A stretch of DNA of 32,142 nucleotides from Clostridiales bacterium (GTDB lineage Bacteria; Bacillota; Clostridia; Peptostreptococcales; Anaerovoracaceae). Below the pieces are notes generated by a model that was not told the origin of the DNA, did not search any database, and saw nothing but the letters and a program-made list of their open reading frames with translations. Below are positions 17,622 through 26,189 of this stretch, one piece after another. How positions within the stretch are numbered: the first letter of the stretch is position 1; every line of letters begins with the position of its first letter. The DNA lies in assembly GCA_022763735.1 (NCBI GenBank), contig JALEQY010000126.1, positions 1 through 32,142 on the forward strand, read 5' to 3'. Position numbers and translations under genes: made by a program.

Positions 17622-18992
17622 TTATCTTCTGAAAAAAGAAAACTTCACTTTGTCGGTCAGCAGTTTTTCTGTTGTCGATATATCGCTGAGAAGACTCAGA
17701 AGAATAACTTTGTCATCCTCAAGTATTACTGTATTTCCGTTAGGTATTATCACATCTGTTCCTCTGTGTATTGCTGCGAAGATAATTCCTTTCGGCAGAT
17801 CAAGTTCCCGTAAAGGAGTATCAAGTATTTTCATATGAGGTGTCGCAATGATTTCCATGATCTCAGCCTGTCCCTGTATCAGCTGTGAGGAAAGAATCTT
17901 CTTGGAACCTTGGACAAACCTCAGAATATTACTTGTTGTGATATCAAGAGGATTCAGGGCCATATCTATACCCATGCTTGAAATTATTTCGGCATAGCTT
18001 GCGCGGCTTACTTTTGCGATAACGTCTTCAATGCCGTGCTGCTTTGCAGTTAATGCAAGAAGGAGATTATCTTCGTCATATCCGGTGGCTGTAACAACAG
18101 CATCCATCAGGTCGAGGTTCTCTTCTTCCAGCAGAGACAGATCTGTTGCATCGCCGTGAAGAATCATCACATCTTCGAGATGGGTTGAGAGGTAGTGACA
18201 TCTCTCCTTGCTTTTTTCAATGATTTTGACCGCAGCACCAAATTCAGCCAGCATATTGGCCAGATAAAAACCTGTTTTGCCGCCGCCGATGATCATCACC
18301 TTCTGAAGGTCGGTATATTTTCCCTTTTCATGAACCTTGGAATTCAGATCAAGTATCGGCGCCTTCTCCCCGATTACATACAGGAAGTCATCATCTTCTA
18401 TGGTGGTGCATCCATGAGGAATTATAACTTTACCATTACGTGAAATGGCAACGACCAGCATATTGGGAAGGACTTTGGGAATATCTGTCATTGACAGTCC
18501 GATAAGCTGCTTATACTTTTCAACATTGAATTCTATCAGTGATATTTTACCGGTAGAGAAAATACCGTTGCTCAGTGTATATTTTTCGGCAAGATATTTG
18601 TAGATTTCAACAGTGATGCCAAGATCGGGGTTTACGATATGGTCTATTCCCATTGCATCTTTGATGAAGTTTATCTGCTGCATATGCTCAGGGTCCCTGA
18701 TTCTGGCGATAACCTTGCTGCATCCGAGCCTTTTGGCGAAAGACGAGATTACTATATTGGCTTCATCGTTGCCTGTTACAGCAATAAGATAATCATATGA
18801 TGAAATGTTTAACTTTTTAAGGCTTTTAACTTCTTTGGCGTTGGCATTTACAGTCATTACATCAATGTGAGAGCTGATTTTCTGGAGTATGCTCTCATCG
18901 GTATCCATGATGGTCACAGCATGTTCGCCGCCCAGAAGCGCATTGGCAACTTTCATTCCAAGTTTGCCGGCACCTACAATAAGTATTTTCAT
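17622..18992 (-). CDS. trkA: Trk potassium uptake regulatory subunit TrkA
   Basis: A cytoplasmic 456-residue protein that gates the TrkH pore in response to nucleotides. It is a tandem duplication of RCK_N plus RCK_C. The first half begins MKILIVGAGKLGMKVA (GxGxxG at 7-12) with an acidic residue after beta-2 (IMDTDE). The second half carries MIIGGGKTGFYLA at about 230 and GDATDLSLLEEE. Both RCK_C domains are present (LIGLSMTDIP; LDTPLRELDLPKGI). The ATG at 18992 has AAAGGAA upstream. As first gene of trkA-trkH-trkH-CBS it has its own extended -10 promoter. Full two-half length fits TrkA and not the shorter KtrA. Confidence 0.94.
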   Translation of the reverse strand: MKILIVGAGKLGMKVANALLGGEHAVTIMDTDESILQKISSHIDVMTVNANAKEVKSLKKLNISSYDYLIAVTGNDEANIVISSFAKRLGCSKVIARIRDPEHMQQINFIKDAMGIDHIVNPDLGITVEIYKYLAEKYTLSNGIFSTGKISLIEFNVEKYKQLIGLSMTDIPKVLPNMLVVAISRNGKVIIPHGCTTIEDDDFLYVIGEKAPILDLNSKVHEKGKYTDLQKVMIIGGGKTGFYLANMLAEFGAAVKIIEKSKERCHYLSTHLEDVMILHGDATDLSLLEEENLDLMDAVVTATGYDEDNLLLALTAKQHGIEDVIAKVSRASYAEIISSMGIDMALNPLDITTSNILRFVQGSKKILSSQLIQGQAEIMEIIATPHMKILDTPLRELDLPKGIIFAAIHRGTDVIIPNGNTVILEDDKVILLSLLSDISTTEKLLTDKVKFSFFRR

Positions 18993-19033
18993 ATTAACGT
19001 TCCTTTATATCATATTAATGTCTAAACACAATA

Positions 19034-19061
19034 ATTTTACCACTTATTTAAAGGAATTCAA
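19034..19061 (-). promoter_or_regulatory. Promoter of the trk operon
   Basis: On the minus strand TTGAAT (19056-19061) and TAAAAT (19034-19039) are 16 bp apart, with TGG in front of the -10 (extended -10). The start would be about 35 nt before trkA. Confidence 0.6.
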
Positions 19062-19068
19062 CATCTAA

Positions 19069-19097
19069 TTGCAAGAAGACCGCAAATAGATTAAAAT
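19069..19097 (+). promoter_or_regulatory. Promoter of the MBL-fold hydrolase/HAD phosphatase pair
   Basis: TTGCAA (19069-19074) and TAAAAT (19092-19097) are separated by 17 bp, divergent from and adjacent to the trk promoter. Confidence 0.6.
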
Positions 19098-19132
19098 AAT
19101 TATGAAAAGAAAAAAGACAGAGGAACGAGAAA

Positions 19133-19738
19133 ATGAAAATACAGAGATTTACAGGAGGAATTCTGGAGAGCAACGGTTATGTGATTTACCAGAATGAAGG
19201 ACAAACTAGTTATATTATTGATCCGGGATATAATCCAAAGGTGTTTATGGATTATATTAAAAAGCATGAGCTGAAGCTTTCGGGAATACTTCTCACGCAC
19301 CATCATTATGATCATACAGGCGCAGTGGAGAGAATACAGAAGGAGTACGGCTGTCCGGTATATATGCACAGGAGAGATTGTGATATGTACAGAAAACCGG
19401 TGGATGTGTATATGGAAGATGGTGATGTTCTGGATCTTGACGGAGAGAAGCTTGTGGTTGTCCATACACCCGGGCATACCGGAGGGAGTGTGTGCTTCTT
19501 TTCATCAAAAAGCAGGCTGGCATTCACAGGTGATACAATATTCAATGTAGATCTTGGCCGAACCGATCTTGAAGATGGATCAGAGGAGGAAATGCGGCAC
19601 AGCATCAGGGATGTGATCGATAAATGGGATAACGATATTATGATATATCCGGGTCATGGAGACGGGTGCACAATGAAAAAAGTAAGGAAAATCAATAAAG
19701 AATACAATGATATTATACAGGAAGAGGTAAAAATATGA
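19133..19738 (+). CDS. Metallo-beta-lactamase-fold hydrolase, glyoxalase II-like
   Basis: The 201-residue cytoplasmic enzyme has the dinuclear-zinc motif HHHYDHTG (about residues 60-67), a further metal His in HTPGHTGGSV, the bridging Asp in FTGDTIF and the final His in YPGHGDG. This set is typical of the small glyoxalase II-like hydrolases of Bacillota that probably split thioesters. The C-terminal glutathione-binding domain of true glyoxalase II is absent, so the substrate is unknown. The start ATG has GAGGAACG upstream. The stop overlaps the next start (ATGA), implying translational coupling. Confidence 0.9.
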   Translation: MKIQRFTGGILESNGYVIYQNEGQTSYIIDPGYNPKVFMDYIKKHELKLSGILLTHHHYDHTGAVERIQKEYGCPVYMHRRDCDMYRKPVDVYMEDGDVLDLDGEKLVVVHTPGHTGGSVCFFSSKSRLAFTGDTIFNVDLGRTDLEDGSEEEMRHSIRDVIDKWDNDIMIYPGHGDGCTMKKVRKINKEYNDIIQEEVKI

Positions 19739-20562
19739 CAATAAAGCTGATAGCACTGGACCTTGACGGCACAACACTTAACGACAACCGGGTAATAAGT
19801 GAAAGAAACAGAAACGCATTGCAGCAGGCAGCTGCAAAGGGCGTGAATATAGTAATCGCAACCGGAAGACCGTTTTCGGCTCTGCCGCCGGATGTGTTTG
19901 AAATTCCTGCAATAAGATATGTTCTGACTTCAAACGGAGCATCCATCACAGACCTCCGGGAGGACAGAACATTTTACAAAAACTGCCTGTCGCCACTGGC
20001 AGTCGAAAAATCTGTCGAAATGCTCAGGCAGCATGACTATGTGGTGGAGTGTTTTGTAAAAGGTATAGCTTACATAGACGGGCCATATTTTGAAGAAGTG
20101 AGACGTACAGGAAGAAGCTTCAGAAATATTGATTATATTCTGAAAACCAGAAATCCTGTGGATGATATCTACAGGTTCATGCTTGATCACAAAGATGAAA
20201 TTGAGAATATCAATGTGAATTTTGATGATGTGTCTGAGAAACCTGCAATGAGGGAAAAGCTTCTTACTCTTCCGGAGACTACCATAACCAGCTCCTTTAA
20301 TCATAACCTTGAGATAGGGGGAGCTACTACAAGCAAGGCGGAGGCTCTCAGCCAGATGGGAAAGCTGCTTGACATCAAGCAGAGTGAAATGATGGCAATA
20401 GGAGACAGCCCGAATGATATGGCTATGCTGCTTGCGTCAGGGATGCCTGTGGCAGTTGGAAATGCTGAGGACGAGGTGAAAGCTATAGCGGAATACATTG
20501 CACCGTCCAATGATGAAGATGGTGTGGCGGATGCGGTAGAAAAATTCGTGCTGAATGTTTAG
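19735..20562 (+). CDS. Cof-type HAD-superfamily phosphatase
   Basis: The 275-residue protein belongs to the HAD IIB (Cof/YidA) branch, which dephosphorylates sugar phosphates, FMN or pyridoxal phosphate. Motif I is ALDLDGTTLND (nucleophile Asp near residue 9), motif II is LTSNGA, motif III Lys is in ATTSKAEAL, and motif IV is GDSPNDMAML. A cap domain lies between motifs II and III. It overlaps the upstream hydrolase gene by 4 nt and is followed by a strong terminator. Substrate cannot be told from sequence. Confidence 0.92.
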   Translation: MTIKLIALDLDGTTLNDNRVISERNRNALQQAAAKGVNIVIATGRPFSALPPDVFEIPAIRYVLTSNGASITDLREDRTFYKNCLSPLAVEKSVEMLRQHDYVVECFVKGIAYIDGPYFEEVRRTGRSFRNIDYILKTRNPVDDIYRFMLDHKDEIENINVNFDDVSEKPAMREKLLTLPETTITSSFNHNLEIGGATTSKAEALSQMGKLLDIKQSEMMAIGDSPNDMAMLLASGMPVAVGNAEDEVKAIAEYIAPSNDEDGVADAVEKFVLNV

Positions 20563-20586
20563 GCGCCAGTAAAACAGAAAATGATG

Positions 20587-20629
20587 AAGAATGCTTATGG
20601 CAGAAAAGGCTGTAAGCGTTCTTTTTTTT
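20587..20629 (+). terminator. Terminator after the HAD phosphatase gene
   Basis: AAGAATGCTTATGGC (20587-20601) pairs with GCTGTAAGCGTTCTT (20609-20623) through a 15-bp stem with three G-U pairs, followed by an unbroken run of T. Confidence 0.85.
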
Positions 20630-20650
20630 GCATAAATGTAAAAAATATCC

Positions 20651-20679
20651 TTGACATACAATAAATGGTATATTATGAT
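20651..20679 (+). promoter_or_regulatory. Promoter of the yraN-yifB-dprA operon
   Basis: A consensus TTGACA (20651-20656) and TATGAT (20674-20679) with 17 bp spacing, located right after the HAD gene terminator. Confidence 0.8.
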
Positions 20680-20735
20680 TGCAATGTAAAATAATGGGAA
20701 AGATGTAATGCATGAGAAAAATGGAGTCTGAAAGT

Positions 20736-21095
20736 ATGAAAAACGGAAGTACAGGCTTATCAGGACAGCAGCTGGGAGTTCTGGGAGAAAATATAGCAGT
20801 AAAATACCTGGAGGAACAGGGCTTCAGGATATGGGTAAGGAATTTCAGATGCAAAGCCGGTGAAATAGATATTATTGCATCAAGAAACTGTGAACTGAGG
20901 TTCATTGAAGTCAAGACAAGAAGGAGTATGTCGTACGGCAGACCTGGTGAATCGATAACTGCAGCTAAACGCAGACATATCAGAATGAGTGCGGAATATT
21001 ATCTCAAAAGAATGGAAGAAATGGGATATGTACCGAAAAGAGTGAAATTTGACGTAATTGAGATTGTTATAGAGCATACAGAGTGTGCATTCTGA
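20736..21095 (+). CDS. YraN/UPF0102 family nuclease-fold protein
   Basis: The product (119 residues from this start) has LGVLGENIAVKYL, an N-terminal helix, followed by the restriction-endonuclease-like core GEIDIIA ... FIEVKTR, in which Asp and the ExK triad form the likely metal site. The family's biochemical role is not settled, but the fold and its steady linkage to yifB and dprA suggest DNA processing. The start is uncertain: the ATG at 20736 has GGAG 9 nt upstream, while an in-frame ATG at 20712 (eight more codons) has a weaker site. It is the first gene of yraN-yifB-dprA; yifB follows after 15 bp. Confidence 0.88.
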   Translation: MKNGSTGLSGQQLGVLGENIAVKYLEEQGFRIWVRNFRCKAGEIDIIASRNCELRFIEVKTRRSMSYGRPGESITAAKRRHIRMSAEYYLKRMEEMGYVPKRVKFDVIEIVIEHTECAF

Positions 21096-21110
21096 GAAGG
21101 AGGGTAATGG

Positions 21111-22637
21111 GTGCTGACAAGAATAATGACAGCGTCCCTCAACGGTGTTCATGGGTATCCGGTAACCGTTGAGGTTGATATACACAGGGGGATGCCGGGA
21201 TTTACAATTGTAGGTCTTGCCGGAACTACAATAAAAGAAGCATGCGGCAGGGTAAAACCTGCAATAGTGAACTCAGGTTATGTTTATCCGAATGAGAGAA
21301 TAACTGTGAATCTGGCTCCTGCGGGCAGACATAAAGAGGGGAGTCACTTTGATCTTCCTATGGCTCTTGGTCTTGTGGCAGGGGGATACGACCAGGAGTG
21401 TCTCATGAGCACTGCTTATATGGGAGAGTTATCCCTTGACGGAAGTCTCGGCAGAATCAGAGGTGCTCTGCCGCTGGCAATGTGCATGCGAAATGCCGGC
21501 ATTAAAAAAATCGTGCTGCCGGCAGGCAATGCAGAAGAAGTATCGGTTCTTGAAGATATCAGCATTTTTCCGGCACATAACCTGAGGCAGGCGGTAGAGC
21601 ATGCAGAAGGTAAAAACAGAATACCTATATATAATGTAAAGAAAATTTACAGCTGCGGCGTATGGCATGTGGATTTCTCACAGGTTGCAGGACAGGAGAC
21701 GGCGAAGCGTGCGGTGATGGCAGGTGCAGCAGGAAATCATGGCGTACTGCTTCTGGGAGGACCCGGCTGCGGCAAAACAATGATAGCAGAGCGTATTCCG
21801 ACTATACTTCCGGACCTGTCATATGAGGAAATGCTTGAGATTACGGCAGTATACAGTGTAGCAGGTCTGCTGAACGAGAAACAGCAGATTATAGACAGAA
21901 GGCCTTTCAGGAGCCCTCATCATACTGTATCGATGTCAGGGCTTATCGGAGGAGGAAACCGCCCCAGACCGGGAGAGATATCTCTGGCTCACAGGGGTGT
22001 CCTTTTTCTGGATGAACTTGGTGAATTTGAGGCTCGTACAATCGACGCGATGAGGCAGCCCGTGGAAGATGGATGTGTGAAGATTAACAGGAACTTTGAA
22101 GAGATAACGTTTCCATCTGAAGTGATGCTTGTGGCAGCAGCCAATCCATGTAAATGCGGGTATTTATGGGATGAGAAGAAAATATGCAGATGCAGCAGCA
22201 GGGAAATCGACAGCTATCAGAGAAAACTTGCAGGTCCTTTTTCGGACAGGATAGATATGCATATCAGAATGCTGCCTGTGTCGCATGAACTGATTTCGGG
22301 TGCAGAAAAACCGGCAGCAGTAATGTGTTCTGCAGAAATGAAGGAAAGGGTGGAGTCCGCCAGAGCTATACAGAAACGAAGATATTCCGGAAGTGCATAC
22401 AGAGATAACGGCAGTCTGGACTCAGGAGGTGTTGAGATTTTTTGCAGGCTGGATGATGAGTGCAGACATATTATGGCTGCAGCATACGAAAAATTCGCAC
22501 TGTCTATGAGGGCGTATACCAAAGTGATAAAAACAGCCAGAACTATTGCAGATTTAGAAAGCAGTGAGAACATAACGGTGGAACATGTGGCTGAAGCTCT
22601 GTCATACAGGATTTCAGACTGGGATTACAGGAAATGA
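21111..22637 (+). CDS. yifB: YifB/ComM-family Mg-chelatase-like AAA+ ATPase
   Basis: The 508-residue protein is homologous to ComM, a helicase that promotes branch migration during natural transformation in Haemophilus and Vibrio. The N-terminal domain shows VEVDIHRGMPGFTIVGLAG and NLAPAGRHKEGSHFDLPMAL. The AAA+ module has Walker A GGPGCGKT (about 217-224) and Walker B VLFLDELGEF, followed by a cysteine-containing segment with CKCGY and a C-terminal Mg-chelatase-like domain. The start is GTG at 21111, fixed by AAGGAGGG 6 nt ahead; a nearby ATG is out of frame. dprA follows after 12 bp, which supports a role in handling incoming single-stranded DNA. Confidence 0.94.
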   Translation: MLTRIMTASLNGVHGYPVTVEVDIHRGMPGFTIVGLAGTTIKEACGRVKPAIVNSGYVYPNERITVNLAPAGRHKEGSHFDLPMALGLVAGGYDQECLMSTAYMGELSLDGSLGRIRGALPLAMCMRNAGIKKIVLPAGNAEEVSVLEDISIFPAHNLRQAVEHAEGKNRIPIYNVKKIYSCGVWHVDFSQVAGQETAKRAVMAGAAGNHGVLLLGGPGCGKTMIAERIPTILPDLSYEEMLEITAVYSVAGLLNEKQQIIDRRPFRSPHHTVSMSGLIGGGNRPRPGEISLAHRGVLFLDELGEFEARTIDAMRQPVEDGCVKINRNFEEITFPSEVMLVAAANPCKCGYLWDEKKICRCSSREIDSYQRKLAGPFSDRIDMHIRMLPVSHELISGAEKPAAVMCSAEMKERVESARAIQKRRYSGSAYRDNGSLDSGGVEIFCRLDDECRHIMAAAYEKFALSMRAYTKVIKTARTIADLESSENITVEHVAEALSYRISDWDYRK

Positions 22638-22649
22638 GGGAGATGAATT

Positions 22650-23513
22650 ATGAACAGTGATACAGGGAGAATAACAGCAGGTATGCCGGAATACCCGGCA
22701 ATCCTTAAAGAAATAAGGGGATATCCCAGAGAGCTTTTTTACATAGGAAAGATAGAACTTCTCAAAATGAGATGTGCTGCAGTGGTAGGCTCAAGAAAAA
22801 CCACACAGTACGGCAGGACTGCAGCAAAAAACATTTCCAGAGCCCTGGCTGAGAAAAATATTGTGGTAGTCAGCGGAATGGCAAAAGGAATCGATGCATG
22901 TGCACATAGAGGCGCTCTTGAAGTGTCGGGAGGTACAATAGCTGTTCTGGGTAACGGAGTGGACATATGCTACCCTGAAGAGAACCGTGAACTTAAAAAA
23001 GAAATCGAAAACAATGGTCTGGTATTATCAGAGTATCCGCCGGGAAGGAAACCTGAAAAATATTTTTTTCCTCAGAGAAACAGGATTATCAGCGGCCTGT
23101 CAGAACTGACAGTTGTTGTGCAGGCGGGCAGCGACAGCGGTGCACTGATTACAGCTGAGCTGGCTGCAGAACAGGGAAGAGAGGTGTTTGCTGTGCCGGG
23201 AAATATCGACAGCAGATATAACCTGGGAAATAATAAGCTTATTAAAGAGGGGGCTGTACCGGTGACGTGTATTCAGGACATCCTGGATGCTATGGGTGTC
23301 GTAGGAATCAACAGAGAAGAGGCAGAACAGCTTCTGGGGAAAACAGAAATCGAAATATTCACTTTGCTGGAAAACTATGGTGAATTGACAATTGATGAAC
23401 TATGCAGGTTAATGGGAAAAACGCCTGCATATGTCAGCAGTATAGTAACCGTTATGGAGATAAAAGGTATTGTTTTTTCTGCATTGGGAAAAATTTTTAT
23501 TGCAAAAGCATGA
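22650..23513 (+). CDS. dprA: DNA-processing protein DprA
   Basis: It binds single-stranded DNA taken up from outside and loads RecA (287 residues). The Rossmann-like core shows VVGSRKTTQYG, VVSGMAKGIDACAHRGAL, VLGNGVDICYPEENREL, FPQRNRIISGLS and VVVQAGSDSGALITAELAAE, all classic DprA signatures. The N-terminal SAM-like domain found in many DprA proteins is very short here. A C-terminal winged-helix (about 225-285: TIDELCRLMGKTPAYVSSIV) is present. The ATG at 22650 follows GAGGGAGA. It is co-transcribed with yifB. Confidence 0.95.
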   Translation: MNSDTGRITAGMPEYPAILKEIRGYPRELFYIGKIELLKMRCAAVVGSRKTTQYGRTAAKNISRALAEKNIVVVSGMAKGIDACAHRGALEVSGGTIAVLGNGVDICYPEENRELKKEIENNGLVLSEYPPGRKPEKYFFPQRNRIISGLSELTVVVQAGSDSGALITAELAAEQGREVFAVPGNIDSRYNLGNNKLIKEGAVPVTCIQDILDAMGVVGINREEAEQLLGKTEIEIFTLLENYGELTIDELCRLMGKTPAYVSSIVTVMEIKGIVFSALGKIFIAKA

Positions 23514-23522
23514 AATAATACA

Positions 23523-23550
23523 TATAATCAGATACTAGAAACTGATTATA
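23523..23550. repeat. Inverted repeat upstream of topA
   Basis: TATAATCAG (23523-23531) and CTGATTATA (23542-23550) are exact complements with a 10-nt spacer, in the 56-bp gap between dprA and topA. No T-run follows, so it looks more like an operator or mRNA hairpin than a terminator. Confidence 0.5.
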
Positions 23551-23569
23551 TTAAGAGGGAGGAGTTTTC

Positions 23570-25627
23570 ATGGCAGCTGCAAAGAAGATTCTTGTTATAG
23601 TTGAATCGCCATCGAAGGCTAAAACTATAGGCAAATTTCTGGGCGCACGTTATAAAGTCATTGCGTCTGTTGGGCATGTGCGCGATCTGCCTAAAAGCAA
23701 ATTGGGAATAGATATTGAGAACGATTTTGAACCTCAGTACATATCGATACGAGGTAAAGGTGATATTATCAAGGAGCTTAAAAAAGAGGCCAAGAATGCA
23801 TCCAAAGTCTATCTGGCAACCGACCCGGACAGAGAAGGAGAAGCAATATCTTGGCATTTAGCATTTTTGCTGGGAATTGATATGACATCGCCGTGCAGAA
23901 TAGTTTTTAATGAAATTACATCAAAGGCGATAAAGGAAGCAATTAAAAATCCAAGACCTATAGATCTGCGTCTTGTTGATGCGCAGCAGGCGAGGAGGGT
24001 TCTTGACAGACTGGTGGGATATCAGATAAGTCCGCTTCTGTGGAGGAAAATAAGAAGAGGACTCAGTGCAGGCAGAGTACAGTCCGCCGCATTAAAAATC
24101 ATATGTGACAGAGAAAATGAGATCAGAGCTTTCAAGCCTGAGGAATACTGGACAATTACAGCTGAATTTCGCAAGAACAGGAAGTTTGAGGCTAAACTTA
24201 CTGAGTTCAGAGGAAAGAAGCTTGTTATAAAGGATAAAGAACAGAATGACAGCATACTTGATGAGCTGGGAAAAGGCGCATACAGTGTAAAATCCCTTGA
24301 AGAAAAAGATCGTATGAGAAAGCCTGCAGCTCCTTTTACAACAAGCAGCCTGCAGCAGGATGCGGCGAACAAGCTTAACTTTACCACGAAAAAAACCATG
24401 CTTGTTGCTCAGCAGCTGTACGAAGGTGTTGAAATAAAAGGCAGGGGAACAATAGGTCTTGTATCATATATCAGAACAGATTCCGTGAGGATTTCGGATG
24501 AAGCCAGAGCTGCATCAAAGGAATACATTCTGAATGCTTTTGGAGAAGAGTATTATTCAGATAACATTTACAGCAACAGGAAAAAAGATGTTCAGGACGC
24601 TCATGAAGCTATACGCCCAAGCCATGTGGAACTGGAGCCTGATGCTATCAGGGAGTCGCTGAGCAAGGATCAGTATAATCTGTACAAACTTATCTGGAGC
24701 AGATTTATTGCCAGCCAGATGGCACCGGCAAAATACAAAGCCGTCAGTGCAGTGATAGAAAATGGAGACTATATATTCAAGGCTACGGGTTCGAAGCTTC
24801 TTTTTGACGGTTTTCACAAGGTGTATTCGGGTTCAAAAGATAAAGACGATGACAAACTGCTGCCGCAGCTGGATAAGGGAGAACAGCTCGAACCGTCCAA
24901 GGTCGAAGGTGAACAGAATTTCACTCAGCCTCCCGCAAGATTCACAGAAGCGAGCCTTGTCAAGGACCTTGAGGAAAAGAATATCGGAAGACCAAGTACC
25001 TATGCACCGATTGTTGCAACTCTCATCGACAGGAAATATATATCAAAAGAAAAGAAGACTCTGGTTCCGACGGAACTGGGATTCATTGTCACAGATGTGA
25101 TGGAGCAGTACTTTAAAGAAATTGCTGATGCAGGGTTTACGGCACAGATGGAAGAAAATCTTGACGATATAGAAGTCAAGGGGACCGAATGGAAACAGGT
25201 TATCAGAGACTTTTACGGCACCCTTAAAGAGGAACTGGATGTGGCAGACAGTGAGATCCAGAAGGTTGATCTTGAAGTTGAACTTACAGGTGAGAATTGT
25301 GAAAAATGCGGACGCCCTATGGCAGTGAAGCATGGCAGATTCGGTGCTTTTGCAGCGTGCACGGGATATCCTGAATGTAAAAATACAAAACCGCTGGTTC
25401 AGACTATAGATGTGAAATGTCCGGAATGCGGCAAGGACATAGTGGCGAGAAAAAGCAGAAAAGGTAGAGTGTTCTACGGATGCAGCGGATATCCTGAATG
25501 CACTCAGTCTTTCTGGAATAAGCCGGTTAACAGGAAATGTCCGGAATGCGGACATCTTCTTGTTGAGAAAAAGACTAAAAACAGCAAATACGCATGTTCC
25601 AACAATGAGTGCGATTATAAAGAATAA
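23570..25627 (+). CDS. topA: DNA topoisomerase I
   Basis: This 685-residue type IA enzyme relaxes negative supercoils. The TOPRIM domain has Glu12 in VIVESPSKAKTIG and DPDREGEAISWH (about 85-96). The catalytic Tyr300 is in GLVSYIRTDS. The C terminus has three four-cysteine zinc fingers, beginning CEKCGRPM, CPECGKDI and CPECGHLL; the last ends at the stop codon. The start ATG has GAGGGAGGAG. It lies between dprA and hslV; trmFO and xerC, commonly found between topA and hslV in Bacillota, are absent. Confidence 0.97.
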   Translation: MAAAKKILVIVESPSKAKTIGKFLGARYKVIASVGHVRDLPKSKLGIDIENDFEPQYISIRGKGDIIKELKKEAKNASKVYLATDPDREGEAISWHLAFLLGIDMTSPCRIVFNEITSKAIKEAIKNPRPIDLRLVDAQQARRVLDRLVGYQISPLLWRKIRRGLSAGRVQSAALKIICDRENEIRAFKPEEYWTITAEFRKNRKFEAKLTEFRGKKLVIKDKEQNDSILDELGKGAYSVKSLEEKDRMRKPAAPFTTSSLQQDAANKLNFTTKKTMLVAQQLYEGVEIKGRGTIGLVSYIRTDSVRISDEARAASKEYILNAFGEEYYSDNIYSNRKKDVQDAHEAIRPSHVELEPDAIRESLSKDQYNLYKLIWSRFIASQMAPAKYKAVSAVIENGDYIFKATGSKLLFDGFHKVYSGSKDKDDDKLLPQLDKGEQLEPSKVEGEQNFTQPPARFTEASLVKDLEEKNIGRPSTYAPIVATLIDRKYISKEKKTLVPTELGFIVTDVMEQYFKEIADAGFTAQMEENLDDIEVKGTEWKQVIRDFYGTLKEELDVADSEIQKVDLEVELTGENCEKCGRPMAVKHGRFGAFAACTGYPECKNTKPLVQTIDVKCPECGKDIVARKSRKGRVFYGCSGYPECTQSFWNKPVNRKCPECGHLLVEKKTKNSKYACSNNECDYKE

Positions 25628-25639
25628 GGAGGTATTATC

Positions 25640-26179
25640 ATGGTACAATTTCATGCAACAACAATTGTAGCTGTAAGGAGAGGAGCAGATGACATTTGCA
25701 TAGGCGGTGACGGGCAGGTCACAATGGGGGAAACTGCCATAATGAAAAATGGCGCCAAAAAAGTAAAGAAGATATATAAGAATTCTGTAATAACAGGCTT
25801 TGCCGGTTCTGTTTCAGATGCTTTTTCTCTGACAGAAAAATTTGAAAGCAAACTTGATGAGCATGGCGGAAACCTTAAGAGAGCCGCAGTTGCTCTGGCT
25901 CAGCTCTGGAGAAGAGATAAGGCTGCAAGAAATCTTGAAGCGATGATGATAGTCGCAGACAAAGATGACATGCTGGTGATATCAGGTACAGGTGAAGTTA
26001 TCGAGCCTGACCAGCCTTTTGTTGCTATCGGTTCCGGAGGCAATTTTGCATATTCGGCAGCTAATGCGCTGTATAACAACACTGATCTGGGTGCAGAGGA
26101 TATTGTCAGAAAATCACTGGAAATAGCATCATCGATCTGTGTTTATACAAACGATCATATTACAGTAGAAAAATTATAG
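25640..26179 (+). CDS. hslV: HslV (ClpQ) peptidase of the HslUV protease
   Basis: The 179-residue subunit forms the proteolytic chamber of HslUV. The N terminus reads MVQFHATTIVAVRRG, so the Thr nucleophile (the first Thr of TTI, residue 7) lies behind a six-residue leader that must be removed. GDGQVTMGETAIMK and AGSVSDAF are conserved family motifs; GSGGNFAYSAANAL is near the C terminus. Residue 2 is Val, so the N-terminal Ser mechanism described for B. subtilis CodW is not available. The ATG at 25640 follows AAGGAGG. hslU follows after 10 bp. Confidence 0.96.
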   Translation: MVQFHATTIVAVRRGADDICIGGDGQVTMGETAIMKNGAKKVKKIYKNSVITGFAGSVSDAFSLTEKFESKLDEHGGNLKRAAVALAQLWRRDKAARNLEAMMIVADKDDMLVISGTGEVIEPDQPFVAIGSGGNFAYSAANALYNNTDLGAEDIVRKSLEIASSICVYTNDHITVEKL

Positions 26180-26189
26180 GAGGCGCGGC

